Below, one piece after another: positions 51,786 to 59,582 of a stretch of 64,000 nucleotides of DNA. Made by a program: the position numbers and the translations under genes. Origin of the DNA: Kitasatospora purpeofusca (GTDB lineage Bacteria; Actinomycetota; Actinomycetes; Streptomycetales; Streptomycetaceae); the NCBI RefSeq assembly GCF_000718025.1, contig NZ_JODS01000012.1, positions 124,001 through 188,000 of the forward strand, written 5' to 3'. Below the pieces are notes generated by a model. The model was not told the origin of the DNA, ran no database searches, and saw only the letters and a program-made list of their open reading frames with translations. Every line of letters starts with the position of its first letter. The first letter of the stretch is position 1.

Positions 51786-52355
51786 ATGAGGATCGCGCCT
51801 TCCCTCGTTCCCCGCACCGGTGTCGCACTGGGCGCCGTACTGATGGCGGCCGGCCTGCTGGGCGGGACCGCCGCACAGGCCGCCGACGGTGCCCCGGCGG
51901 CCGGCGCACCCGCCGCGGCGGCACCGGCCGTCGCCGCCGCGCCCGCCTCGGACGCCGACCAGACCGTCATCCAGGGCACCACCGGCCTGAACCGGGGCCA
52001 GAGCTGGTCCTCGCCGGACGGCAGCACCGTGCTGTACCAGCAGTGGGACGGCCACGTGGTGCTCTACAAGAACAACGTCGCCATCTGGACCGCCGTCGGC
52101 ACCTACGGCGTCGGGACGTACCTCTACATGCAGGCCGACGGCAACCTCGTCGCCTACGACGCCGCCATGCGCGCGGTCTGGAACAGCCGCACCCCGTACC
52201 ACCCGGGTGCCTACCTCGCGATCCAGAACGGCGGCAACCTGGCCGTCTACTACGGCGGCACGCCGATCTGGTGGTCGAACTACCGGCCCGGCGGCACCGG
52301 CCCGATCGACCCCGACCCCGAGTGCACCCCCACCACCCACCAGCTCTGCCCGTAA
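51786..52355 (+). CDS. Secreted bulb-type (mannose-binding-like) lectin domain protein
   Basis: 189 aa from ATG 51786, 10 nt after AGGAG. Signal peptide (residues about 1-33, VALGAVLMAAGLLGGTAAQA) is followed by an Ala/Pro linker. A B_lectin domain shows three beta-prism repeats: GSTVLYQQWDGHVVLYK, LYMQADGNLVAYD (closest to the QxDxNxVxY sugar site) and LAIQNGGNLAVYYGG. Two Cys near the C-terminus could form a disulfide. Probably binds mannose-like glycans outside the cell. Confidence 0.88.
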   Translation: MRIAPSLVPRTGVALGAVLMAAGLLGGTAAQAADGAPAAGAPAAAAPAVAAAPASDADQTVIQGTTGLNRGQSWSSPDGSTVLYQQWDGHVVLYKNNVAIWTAVGTYGVGTYLYMQADGNLVAYDAAMRAVWNSRTPYHPGAYLAIQNGGNLAVYYGGTPIWWSNYRPGGTGPIDPDPECTPTTHQLCP

Positions 52356-52374
52356 CGGATCCCCCGCCACCGGC

Positions 52375-52415
52375 GACCGCCGGGGCCGCTCCCACCGGAC
52401 GCGGCCCCGGCGGTC
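52375..52415. terminator. Bidirectional terminator between lectin and P450 genes
   Basis: GACCGCCGGGGCCGC (52375-52389) and GCGGCCCCGGCGGTC (52401-52415) form a perfect 15-bp stem with an 11-nt loop between two convergent genes. Confidence 0.8.
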
Positions 52416-52473
52416 GGCGTTCGCGCGCGTGCCCGCGCCCGCACGCGTGCCCGCACCCACGACCGCGCCCACG

Positions 52474-53853
52474 TCATCGGACCACGACGCGCGCGTGCCG
52501 CCGCGCCGTGAGGGTGGCGGGCATCGGACCCGGGTTGAGGGTGAGTTGGGGCAGCCGCGGCGTGGTGAGGGTGCGGCGGTGCAGGTCGACGTGCCAGTGG
52601 CTGAGCAGCGAGGACAGCATCAGGACACCCTCGATCAAGGAGAACTCGTCGCCGATGCACTTGCGGGCGCCGCCGCCGAAGACGGTGACGGGCACCTGCG
52701 GCTGACCTCCGTGCGCGTCCCAGCGGTCGGGGTCGAAGCGCTCCGGGTCGGGGTAGAGGTCGGGCAGGTGGCTGATCAGGTAGGGGCTGTAGGCGATCAC
52801 CGTGCCGCGCGCGATCGCGTACGGGCCGAGTTCGGTGTCCTGCTCGGTCTGCCGGGTGAGGAACCACCCGGGCGGATACATCCGCAGCGCCTCGGTGAGC
52901 ACCTGCCGGGTGTAGGTGAGCTGCGGCAGGTCGTCCCAGCCGGCGGTCCGGCCGCCCAGTACCGAGTCGACCTCGGCGGTGAGCCCGGCGAGGACGGCGG
53001 GGTGGGTGGTGGCCAGGAACAGCGCCCAGTTCACGGCGCCGGCGGTGGTCTCGGTGCCGGCGGAGTACATGGTCACGGCCTGGTCGACCAGTTCCTCGTC
53101 GCTCAGCGCGGGCAGGTCGCTCCCGGGGTCGCGGGACGCGATGAGCATCGACAGCAGATTGTCCTCCGCCGGTGCCCCGTCCGCCGCGGCGGCGACCCGC
53201 CGGCGGAGGGCGGCGGTGAGGTCGGCCATCGAGCTGCGCACCCGGCGGGTGGCCCGGTCGTAGCGGACGTTGCCCGGCGTGGGGACCTTGCGCAGCCGCT
53301 TGGGCAGCAGGGTGTGCCGGGTGAAGCCGGCGAGCAGGGTGTCGAAGTCGGCGGCCAGGCGGCCGTGCAGACCCGGGTCCAGGCTGGTCCCGAACACCGC
53401 GGAGAGCACGACGTCGGCGGTGATGGTGCGGGACTCGACGGCCAGGTCGACGGTCTGGCCGTGGTGCCACCGGCGGAGCGCGAGGTCCAGACGCTCCGTC
53501 ATGATGCGCGCGTAGCCGGGGAACCGGGCGTGGTGGAAGGCCGGTTGCATCAGCCGGCGCTGCCGTCGGTGCTCGGCGGCCGGGCACGAGGCGAGCCCCT
53601 GGCCACCGGCCTCGCGCAGCCGCTCGAAGAGGGGGCCGCCCTTGTCGAAGACCCGGTCGCGCACCAGTACCGCGCGGGTCAGTTCGGGGTCGCACACGAC
53701 GACCAGGGGCTTGCCGAGGAAGCTGATCTCCACCAGCGGGCCGTGCGGGGGCAGCCCGCGCAGGAACGCCAGCGGCTCGCGCAGGAACGCCGCCAGGTGG
53801 CCGACGACGGGCCTGGCGCCGGGGGCCGACGGGACGGCAGCGGTGCTGGTCAT
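52474..53853 (-). CDS. Cytochrome P450
   Basis: 459 aa from ATG 53853 with AAGGGAG upstream. I-helix MYSAGTETTAGAVNW with the acid-alcohol-type pair, K-helix EALRMYPP (ExxR), and heme loop VTVFGGGARKCIGDEFS (axial Cys). Its length and ARKCIG loop resemble the pentalenene-oxygenase/CYP170-like group acting on terpenes, longer than typical 400-aa streptomycete P450s. It is divergent from the prenyl synthase gene and is a likely tailoring oxidase of the terpenoid cluster. Redox partners are not seen here. Confidence 0.93.
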   Translation of the reverse strand: MTSTAAVPSAPGARPVVGHLAAFLREPLAFLRGLPPHGPLVEISFLGKPLVVVCDPELTRAVLVRDRVFDKGGPLFERLREAGGQGLASCPAAEHRRQRRLMQPAFHHARFPGYARIMTERLDLALRRWHHGQTVDLAVESRTITADVVLSAVFGTSLDPGLHGRLAADFDTLLAGFTRHTLLPKRLRKVPTPGNVRYDRATRRVRSSMADLTAALRRRVAAAADGAPAEDNLLSMLIASRDPGSDLPALSDEELVDQAVTMYSAGTETTAGAVNWALFLATTHPAVLAGLTAEVDSVLGGRTAGWDDLPQLTYTRQVLTEALRMYPPGWFLTRQTEQDTELGPYAIARGTVIAYSPYLISHLPDLYPDPERFDPDRWDAHGGQPQVPVTVFGGGARKCIGDEFSLIEGVLMLSSLLSHWHVDLHRRTLTTPRLPQLTLNPGPMPATLTARRHARVVVR

Positions 53854-53912
53854 GGGACGGACTCCCTTGCTGGACAGGACTGTTGGAGGGCACTGCCGGT
53901 CGGACCGCCACC

Positions 53913-53946
53913 GCGTCCGTCGTGACGGACGCGCCACGACGGACGC
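53913..53946. promoter_or_regulatory. Nested perfect inverted repeats upstream of the P450 gene
   Basis: GCGTCCGTC-GT-GACGGACGC (53913-53932) is a perfect 9-bp palindrome. The outer GCGTCCGTCGTG (53913-53924) also pairs perfectly over 12 bp with CACGACGGACGC (53935-53946). Three copies of the GACGGAC element lie 60-95 nt before the P450 start. It looks like a dimeric repressor operator or an alternative-fold leader. Confidence 0.45.
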
Positions 53947-54416
53947 CGGGCGGATGCGGAAGTGCGAGGGTCGCCGAGCGGATGCGGCAGTGCGAAGAGC
54001 GCGGTGCAGAGACGGCGTTTGCGCGAGCGCCGGGCGGACGGCCGGCGCGGACTCCGGGAGGGCGGCACGCCGAGGCGGCCGCCGGAGTCGACGGCCCTCA
54101 CTCTAGGCAACGAGTTCCGGAACGTCCATGCCGAGGTCGAAGATCATTGGCGCCGCCCGGACCCACCCCGGAGGCTGTCAATGTGACCTGCATCACCCAG
54201 GAAGGGGCGGAACCAGCACGGAGCGTGACGGTCCGACGGGCGCTACCTGCCCGGACATCCCGCCCGCAGAACGCGCTGCGTGAAAGCGGAGCCGGAATTT
54301 CCTCGTCCCGTCCCCCCTCCGGCACGGATTAATCCACGCCCCCTGGTGCGACCGGCGAAAGCCTGCTTAGCCTGTTCGTGACCTCCGGAGCGAGGTCACG
54401 GGGGAAGGAATTCATG
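53947..54416. other. Divergent regulatory region of the terpenoid cluster
   Basis: About 470 nt without a supported gene; reading frames here lack coding bias or motifs. The AT-richer part (54100-54400) should contain the promoter of the prenyl synthase operon. GGGGGAAGGA precedes the synthase start. Confidence 0.4.
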
Positions 54417-55502
54417 ATGACGACATCGATTCCTGCTGAGCGCGCGTCCGCGCACGGCGAAGAATCCGCACTCGTTCAGGAATGGCTCAGGAAGGACCTC
54501 GTACGGGTCAGGGAGGCACTCCAGTCCTTGGTGGCCCAGCCGCATTCCCGGATCGAGGAGCCCATCGCCTACGCGGTGGAGCACTCGGGGCGTCTGCTGC
54601 GGCCCACGCTCGTCCTGCTGTCCTCGTACCTGCTCGCCGAAGAACCCGGCCGGCGCACGCACCGGCGGGTCATCGAAGGCGCCGCGGTCGTCGAAACCCT
54701 GCACATCGCGACTCTCCATCACGACGACGTGATAGACAATGCGCAGGTCAGGCGAGGAAGGCCCAGCGTCAACGCCAAGTACGGCACGGCCACCGCCCTG
54801 CTGACCGGGGACTATCTGCTCGCTCGCTGCATGCAGGGCGCAGCGGCACTGGGGCGCTCCCACCTGCTGGCGATGGCCCAGACCCTGGCCGACATGTGCG
54901 TCGGCCAGATGCTGGAGTCCAGCCGGCTCCACGACCCCTTCCGGACCGAGCCCGAGTACTACGCCGCCGTTTCCGGGAAAACCGCCCGCCTGTTGCGGAC
55001 GGCGGCCTCGATGGGAGTCCTGGGCGGGAAGTCGGAAAAAGGTGCGCAGGCCGCCCTGGAAAGCTTCGGGAACGATCTGGGAATGGCATTCCAGATCTGG
55101 GACGACATTCTCGACATCTGCAGCACGGAAACCGGCAAGGAACCGGCCAAGGACATACTCAACGGCGTCTACACGCTGCCGGTGATCTATGCCGTCCAGG
55201 ACTCCCCGGACGTGCTGCTGCCGCTACTGAGCGCGCAGCCGCTGTCCGCCGACCGGTGCCGGGCCGTGGTCGAGGCCGTCCACGCGTCGGGGGCGATCAC
55301 CCGGGCCGCGGAGGTGGCACAGCGTTACACCGCGAACGCCCTCCTCGCCGTGGAGTCCCACCCGGCCACGGCCGCGCACGCCCCGCTGGTCAGGCGGTGC
55401 CTGCGGGATCTCGTCGGCACCTTCGCGTCCCGCCATCCCGCGCTCGGGGCGCTGCGCGACGCCACCGGCCCCGAGGCCGAGGACCGGTCGCCGACCGCCT
55501 GA
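54417..55502 (+). CDS. Polyprenyl diphosphate synthase (probably long-chain)
   Basis: 361 aa; ATG 54414 and 54417 are both possible, and 54417 has better spacing to GGGGGAAGGA. First Asp-rich motif HHDDVIDNAQVRRG (Asp103, 104, 107) and second QIWDDILD (Asp229, 230, 233) define a trans-isoprenyl diphosphate synthase. The residues 4 and 5 before the first motif are Thr and Ala, the small-residue pattern of long-chain (C30 or more) synthases, unlike the aromatic residues of FPP/GGPP enzymes. It makes the chain for the downstream MenA-like prenyltransferase. Chain length is an inference. Confidence 0.92.
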   Translation: MTTSIPAERASAHGEESALVQEWLRKDLVRVREALQSLVAQPHSRIEEPIAYAVEHSGRLLRPTLVLLSSYLLAEEPGRRTHRRVIEGAAVVETLHIATLHHDDVIDNAQVRRGRPSVNAKYGTATALLTGDYLLARCMQGAAALGRSHLLAMAQTLADMCVGQMLESSRLHDPFRTEPEYYAAVSGKTARLLRTAASMGVLGGKSEKGAQAALESFGNDLGMAFQIWDDILDICSTETGKEPAKDILNGVYTLPVIYAVQDSPDVLLPLLSAQPLSADRCRAVVEAVHASGAITRAAEVAQRYTANALLAVESHPATAAHAPLVRRCLRDLVGTFASRHPALGALRDATGPEAEDRSPTA

Positions 55503-55519
55503 CCGGCCGGCGTCACCGA

Positions 55520-55558
55520 CCCGTTCCACCGGCCCGTTCCACCGGCCCGTGTCACCGG
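55520..55558 (+). repeat. 13-bp tandem repeat after the prenyl synthase gene
   Basis: CCCGTTCCACCGG is present twice, followed by CCCGTGTCACCGG. The rest of the 277-nt gap to the methyltransferase gene has no supported gene. Confidence 0.7.
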
Positions 55559-55779
55559 CCTGAACGGCCCACATGCCCGGCCCTCATGGCCCGGCCCGCC
55601 CGAGCGGCCCGTCCGGGCGACCAGCGCGCCGATGCCGCCCGGCCGCCCAGGGACGGCCGGGGGCGGCCGTGGCCGGCCGGGACGTCCGCCCCACCACCCG
55701 ACCGACCCGCGCAGCGGAGCCGGGGCCACGCCGTGCCCGCGGCCCCGGCCCGGACCGCTGCCCGTCCAGAAGGAGCGTC

Positions 55780-56499
55780 GTGCCAGCAGTACGCAGCGAC
55801 TTCATCACCGACTACGACCCGCTCGCCGACGCGTGGTGGGACCCCAGGGGCCCGCTCGCGCCACTGGGCTGGATCGCCCGCGCCCGGGCCGGCTTCGTCC
55901 CGGCGGCTCCCGCCGACCGCCACGGTCGGGCCCGGCTGCTGGACATCGCCTGCGGGGGCGGACTGTTCGCCCCGCACCTGGCCGACAAGGGCTACCGGGT
56001 GTTCGGCGTCGACCTGTCGTTCCAGTCCCTCCGGCAGGCCCGCGCCCACGGCTACGACGTCACGGTCCGGGCCGACATCGCCCGGCTCCCGTTCGGGGCG
56101 GAGTCCTTCGACGTGGTCACGGCCGGGCAGTGCCTGGAACACGTGCCCGACCCGTACGCCGTCCTCGCCGAGGCGTGCCGGGTGCTGCGCCCCGGGGGCA
56201 CCCTGATCGCCGACACCATCGCCGACACCAGGACGGCCCGACTGGCGGCCGTCACCCTCGCCGAGAACCTGCCGCTGCCGGGCCGGCCGTCCCGCGGGAC
56301 CCACGACCACCGGCTCTTCGTCAACCGCGAGCGGCTGCTCGCCACCGCGCGGGCGCACGGCGTGGAGCTGCGGCTGCTCGGTCTGCGGCCGCATCTGCGG
56401 GACGGCCTGCGCTTCCTGGCCGGGCGCCGCGAGGACGTCCGGATGGTGCGCACCAGGTCCACCGGCGTGCTGTTCCTCGCGGTGGGGAGGAAGCGGTGA
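55780..56499 (+). CDS. UbiG-like SAM-dependent O-methyltransferase
   Basis: 239 aa from GTG 55780 with GAAGGAG 5 nt upstream. The N-terminal DYDPLADAWWDPRGPLAPLG is the W-W-D-x-x-G-P-x-x-P-L pattern of UbiG, the ubiquinone O-methyltransferase. SAM motif I is LLDIACGGGLFAPHLADKG, with VVTAGQCLEHVPDPY (E-H-V) later. Actinobacteria use menaquinone and do not need UbiG, so this enzyme probably methylates a phenol/quinone hydroxyl in the pathway product. GTGA overlap with the prenyltransferase. Confidence 0.88.
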   Translation: MPAVRSDFITDYDPLADAWWDPRGPLAPLGWIARARAGFVPAAPADRHGRARLLDIACGGGLFAPHLADKGYRVFGVDLSFQSLRQARAHGYDVTVRADIARLPFGAESFDVVTAGQCLEHVPDPYAVLAEACRVLRPGGTLIADTIADTRTARLAAVTLAENLPLPGRPSRGTHDHRLFVNRERLLATARAHGVELRLLGLRPHLRDGLRFLAGRREDVRMVRTRSTGVLFLAVGRKR

Positions 56500-57446
56500 C
56501 CGCCCCGTCCTCCCCCGCCGTCCCCACGCCCGCGCCCCCGCCCTCTCCCTCTTCCTCGCCCGGGCACCGGGCACGGCCCCCCGGCGCCGTGCGCGCCTGG
56601 CTGGTCGGCGCGCGGCTCAAGACCCTCCCGGTCACCCTGGCGCCGATCGCGGTCGGCACCGCCGTCGCCGTCCCGGACGGCCTCCCCGACGGCCGGCGCA
56701 CCGCGCTGACCCTGGTGTTCGCCCTGGGTTTCGTGCTCGGCACCAACTTCCTGAACGACTACAGCGACGGCATCCGGGGCACCGACGACCACCGGCTCGG
56801 CCCGGCCCGGCTGGTCGGCTCCGGCCGGGCCTCGCCCCGGCAGGTCCTGCGGCACGGGCTGACCCTGTACGGCATCGCCGTCGGGGCCGCGGTCGTCCTG
56901 GCGGTGACGGTCAGCTGGTGGCTGCTCGGCCTCGCCGCCGTGTGCGCGCTCGGCGGCTGGTTCTACACCGGCGGCTCCCGGCCCTACGGCTACCGCTCCC
57001 TGGGTGACGTGAGCATCTTCGTCTACCACGGCGTCGTCGCGGTCTGCGCCACCGCCTTCATCCAGCTCGGCCGGCTACCGCTGCTGGCGCTCCCGGCGGG
57101 GGTGCCGATGGGCCTGCTGGCCTGCGCGCTGCTGACGACCAACAACCTGCGCGACATCCCGACCGACACCGAGGCCGGCAAGGTCACCGTCGCCGTCCGC
57201 CTCGGCGAGGGACGCACCCGGATCTACTACGCGTTGCTGGTCGCCGCGGCCTTCGCCTCGGCGGCGGCGCTGGCGACCGCCCGCCCCTGGGCGCTGCTGG
57301 TGCTCGGCGCGGCCCCGGTCGCGGTCCGGCCGCTGCGCCGGGTGCTGGGCGGGGCCCGGGGGCGCGACCTGATCCCCGCGCTGGAGCACACCTGCTGGCT
57401 GCTTCTGGCCTTCGGGGCACTGCTGACGACGGGGCTGGCCCTGTGA
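56496..57446 (+). CDS. UbiA-superfamily prenyltransferase, MenA-like
   Basis: 316 aa with about 8-9 helices after a Pro/Ser-rich start. AWLVGARLKTLPVTLAPIAV opens the domain. The first Asp motif is NFLNDYSDGIRGTDD (NDxxD) and the second is NNLRDIPTDTEAGKVTVAVR, the arrangement of MenA (1,4-dihydroxy-2-naphthoate polyprenyltransferase). GYRSLGDVSIFVYHG is also MenA-like. It should prenylate an aromatic acid, with or without decarboxylation. Being inside a terpenoid operon, it is likely a dedicated paralogue, not housekeeping MenA. Confidence 0.9.
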   Translation: MTAPSSPAVPTPAPPPSPSSSPGHRARPPGAVRAWLVGARLKTLPVTLAPIAVGTAVAVPDGLPDGRRTALTLVFALGFVLGTNFLNDYSDGIRGTDDHRLGPARLVGSGRASPRQVLRHGLTLYGIAVGAAVVLAVTVSWWLLGLAAVCALGGWFYTGGSRPYGYRSLGDVSIFVYHGVVAVCATAFIQLGRLPLLALPAGVPMGLLACALLTTNNLRDIPTDTEAGKVTVAVRLGEGRTRIYYALLVAAAFASAAALATARPWALLVLGAAPVAVRPLRRVLGGARGRDLIPALEHTCWLLLAFGALLTTGLAL

Positions 57447-59128
57447 GCGCCACCGGGGCGGGGCCGGGTCCCGGGGCGCCCGACCACGAGGTGCTGGTGA
57501 TCGGGGCCGGCTTCTCCGGGATCGGCACCGCCGTCGGGCTGCTGCGCGCCGGTGTCGACGACTTCCTGGTGCTCGACGAGCAGGACGACGTCGGGGGCTC
57601 GTGGCACGCCAACCGCTATCCCGGGGTCGCCGTCGACATCAGTGCCTTCTCCTACTCCTTCGCCTTCGAGCCGCACCCGGGCTGGTCGCGGGCCTTCCCG
57701 CCGGGCGCGGAGCTCAAGGCCTACGCCGACCACTGCGTGGACAGATTCGGCCTGCGCTCCCGACTGCGTCTGAACTCCCGCGTGGTGCGGGCCGGTTACC
57801 ACGAGTCCGCGCACCTGTGGGAGGTGGCGCTCGCCGACGGCACAACGCTGACGGCCCGGTTCGTGGTCTGCGCCACCGGGTGGCTCACCCGGCCGAAGAC
57901 CCCGGAGCTGGCGGGGCTCGACCGCTTCGCCGGCCCGGTGGTGCACACGGCGCGCTGGGACTCCTCGCTGGACCTGCGCGGCCGCCGCGTGGCGGTGGTC
58001 GGCACCGGAGCCTCGTCCGTCCAGCTCGTCCCCGAGATCGCCCCGCTGGTGGAGCGGCTCGACGTCTACCAGCGCACGCCCACCTGGGTCTTCCCCAAAC
58101 CGGACCTGCCCGTCCCCGCGGCCGTGCGCGATGTGTTCGCCCGGGCGCCGTGGACCCAACGGGCGGTCCGGCTCGCCACCGACACCGCCACCGAGCTCTC
58201 CTTCGTCATCGCCATGATCCACTACCGGCGGTTCCCCTTCCTGGTCCGGGGCGGGGAGGCGTTCTCCCGGCTCTATCTGCGCCAACAGGTTCGTGGTGAC
58301 CGTGAGTTGATGGAGGCACTGGCACCGTCGTACCGGCTCGGCTGCAAACGGCCCTCGTTCGGCAAGGGCTACTGGCGGGCGTTCACCCGGGACAACGTCC
58401 GGCTGGTCACCGACCCGATCTCGCGGATCACCGAGGGCGGCGTGCGGACGGCGGACGGCACCGAGCGGGCGGCCGACGTCCTGGTACTCGCGACCGGCTT
58501 CCACGTCCTGGACAACCTGCCTCCGTTCCCGCTGTTCGGCCAAGGCGGCCGGGAGCTCGGGGAGTTCTGGGCGAGCGAGCGGTTCCAGACCTACGAGGGC
58601 AGCTCGGTGAAGGGCTTCCCCAACCTCTGGTTCATCGTGGGCCCGTACTCGTTCACCGGCGGGTCCTGGTTCGGCATGATCGACTACCAGGTCACCCATC
58701 TGCTGCGGGTGATCGGCGAGGCGCGCCGCCGGGGCGCGACCCAGGCGGTGGTGCGGCCCGAGCGGCACGACGCCTCGTTCGCGAAGGTGCTGCGCCGGCA
58801 GCGCGACACCGTCTTCGCGGACGCCGACTGCCGCGGGACGAACAGCTACTACTTCGACCGGCACGGCGACGCGCCCGCCGTACGGCCCTCCTCCACCTAC
58901 GAGGCGGCGTGGCGGGCCCGCAGTTTCGACCTCGACGACTACCGGTACGAGCGGGTCCGCGACGGCGGCACGGCCGCACCGTCCACGACCGCACCGTCCA
59001 CGACCGCGTCGGACGCGGCCCCACGAAACACCGCCGCCCCGTCCACGGCCCCACGGAACACCGCCGCACCGGACACGGCAGCGCCCGCCGACGGGCACCC
59101 GGAAGGAGCACGGCATGCGACCGCCTGA
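57443..59128 (+). CDS. Flavin-containing / Baeyer-Villiger-type monooxygenase
   Basis: 561 aa. FAD site VIGAGFSGIGTAVGLL, NADPH site VAVVGTGASSVQLVPEIA, and FAGPVVHTARWD matching the BVMO fingerprint FxGxxxHxxxW(P/D). It could insert oxygen next to a ketone or hydroxylate the terpenoid or aromatic part. The last 50 residues are a low-complexity Ala-Pro-Ser-Thr-Asn repeat (TAAPSTTAPSTT, then TAAPDTAAP), an unusual tail. Its end overlaps the start of the DUF2834 gene by 14 bp. Confidence 0.9.
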   Translation: MSATGAGPGPGAPDHEVLVIGAGFSGIGTAVGLLRAGVDDFLVLDEQDDVGGSWHANRYPGVAVDISAFSYSFAFEPHPGWSRAFPPGAELKAYADHCVDRFGLRSRLRLNSRVVRAGYHESAHLWEVALADGTTLTARFVVCATGWLTRPKTPELAGLDRFAGPVVHTARWDSSLDLRGRRVAVVGTGASSVQLVPEIAPLVERLDVYQRTPTWVFPKPDLPVPAAVRDVFARAPWTQRAVRLATDTATELSFVIAMIHYRRFPFLVRGGEAFSRLYLRQQVRGDRELMEALAPSYRLGCKRPSFGKGYWRAFTRDNVRLVTDPISRITEGGVRTADGTERAADVLVLATGFHVLDNLPPFPLFGQGGRELGEFWASERFQTYEGSSVKGFPNLWFIVGPYSFTGGSWFGMIDYQVTHLLRVIGEARRRGATQAVVRPERHDASFAKVLRRQRDTVFADADCRGTNSYYFDRHGDAPAVRPSSTYEAAWRARSFDLDDYRYERVRDGGTAAPSTTAPSTTASDAAPRNTAAPSTAPRNTAAPDTAAPADGHPEGARHATA

Positions 59129-59582
59129 GCCCCACGAGCGGGACCGCCGACTGCGCCTGATGTACGCGCTGTGCGCGGCCGCCGGCTTCCTGGTCATGAC
59201 GACGATGGCCGTCGCCTTCGTCGTGCGCAACGCCGACGCCGGCCCGTGGGGCGTGATGCGGAACTTCCTGCGCGACGCCACCGGGAACCTCGCGTCCGAC
59301 TTCGTCTACGCGGACCTGGCGCTGACCTGGGCCGCGCTCGGGGCCTTCATGGTGGTCGAGGCCCGGCGGTGGCGGATCCGCCACGTCTGGGCCTACATCG
59401 TGGGCGCGCCCGCGCTCGCGCTGGTCGTGAGCTTCTCCGTCTTCATGTACGTCCGGCAGTCCCGGATCGCCGCCGCACGCGGCACCGGCCCCGTCCCCGC
59501 GACCTCCGAAGCCACCGCCCCCGCCTCCTCCCACACCACCGCCCCCGCCACCGTCCCCGCCTCGAAAGGGCCGCAGCGATGA
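59115..59582 (+). CDS. DUF2834-like membrane protein
   Basis: 155 aa. ATG 59115 with GGAAGGAG upstream. Three hydrophobic segments: YALCAAAGFLVMTTMAVAFV, FVYADLALTWAALGAFMVVE, and YIVGAPALALVVSFSVFMYV. Spacing and the SDFVYADL loop resemble DUF2834 proteins of unknown function. The C-terminal 40 residues are Ala/Thr/Pro. It may anchor the pathway's enzymes to the membrane, where the lipophilic prenylated substrate resides; that is inference. Confidence 0.72.
   Translation: MRPPEPHERDRRLRLMYALCAAAGFLVMTTMAVAFVVRNADAGPWGVMRNFLRDATGNLASDFVYADLALTWAALGAFMVVEARRWRIRHVWAYIVGAPALALVVSFSVFMYVRQSRIAAARGTGPVPATSEATAPASSHTTAPATVPASKGPQR

Noticed and set aside
53883..54332. A 149-aa plus-strand gene upstream of the prenyl synthase
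   Set aside because: No RBS, no motif and poor codon bias; the region holds palindromes and promoter-like DNA.
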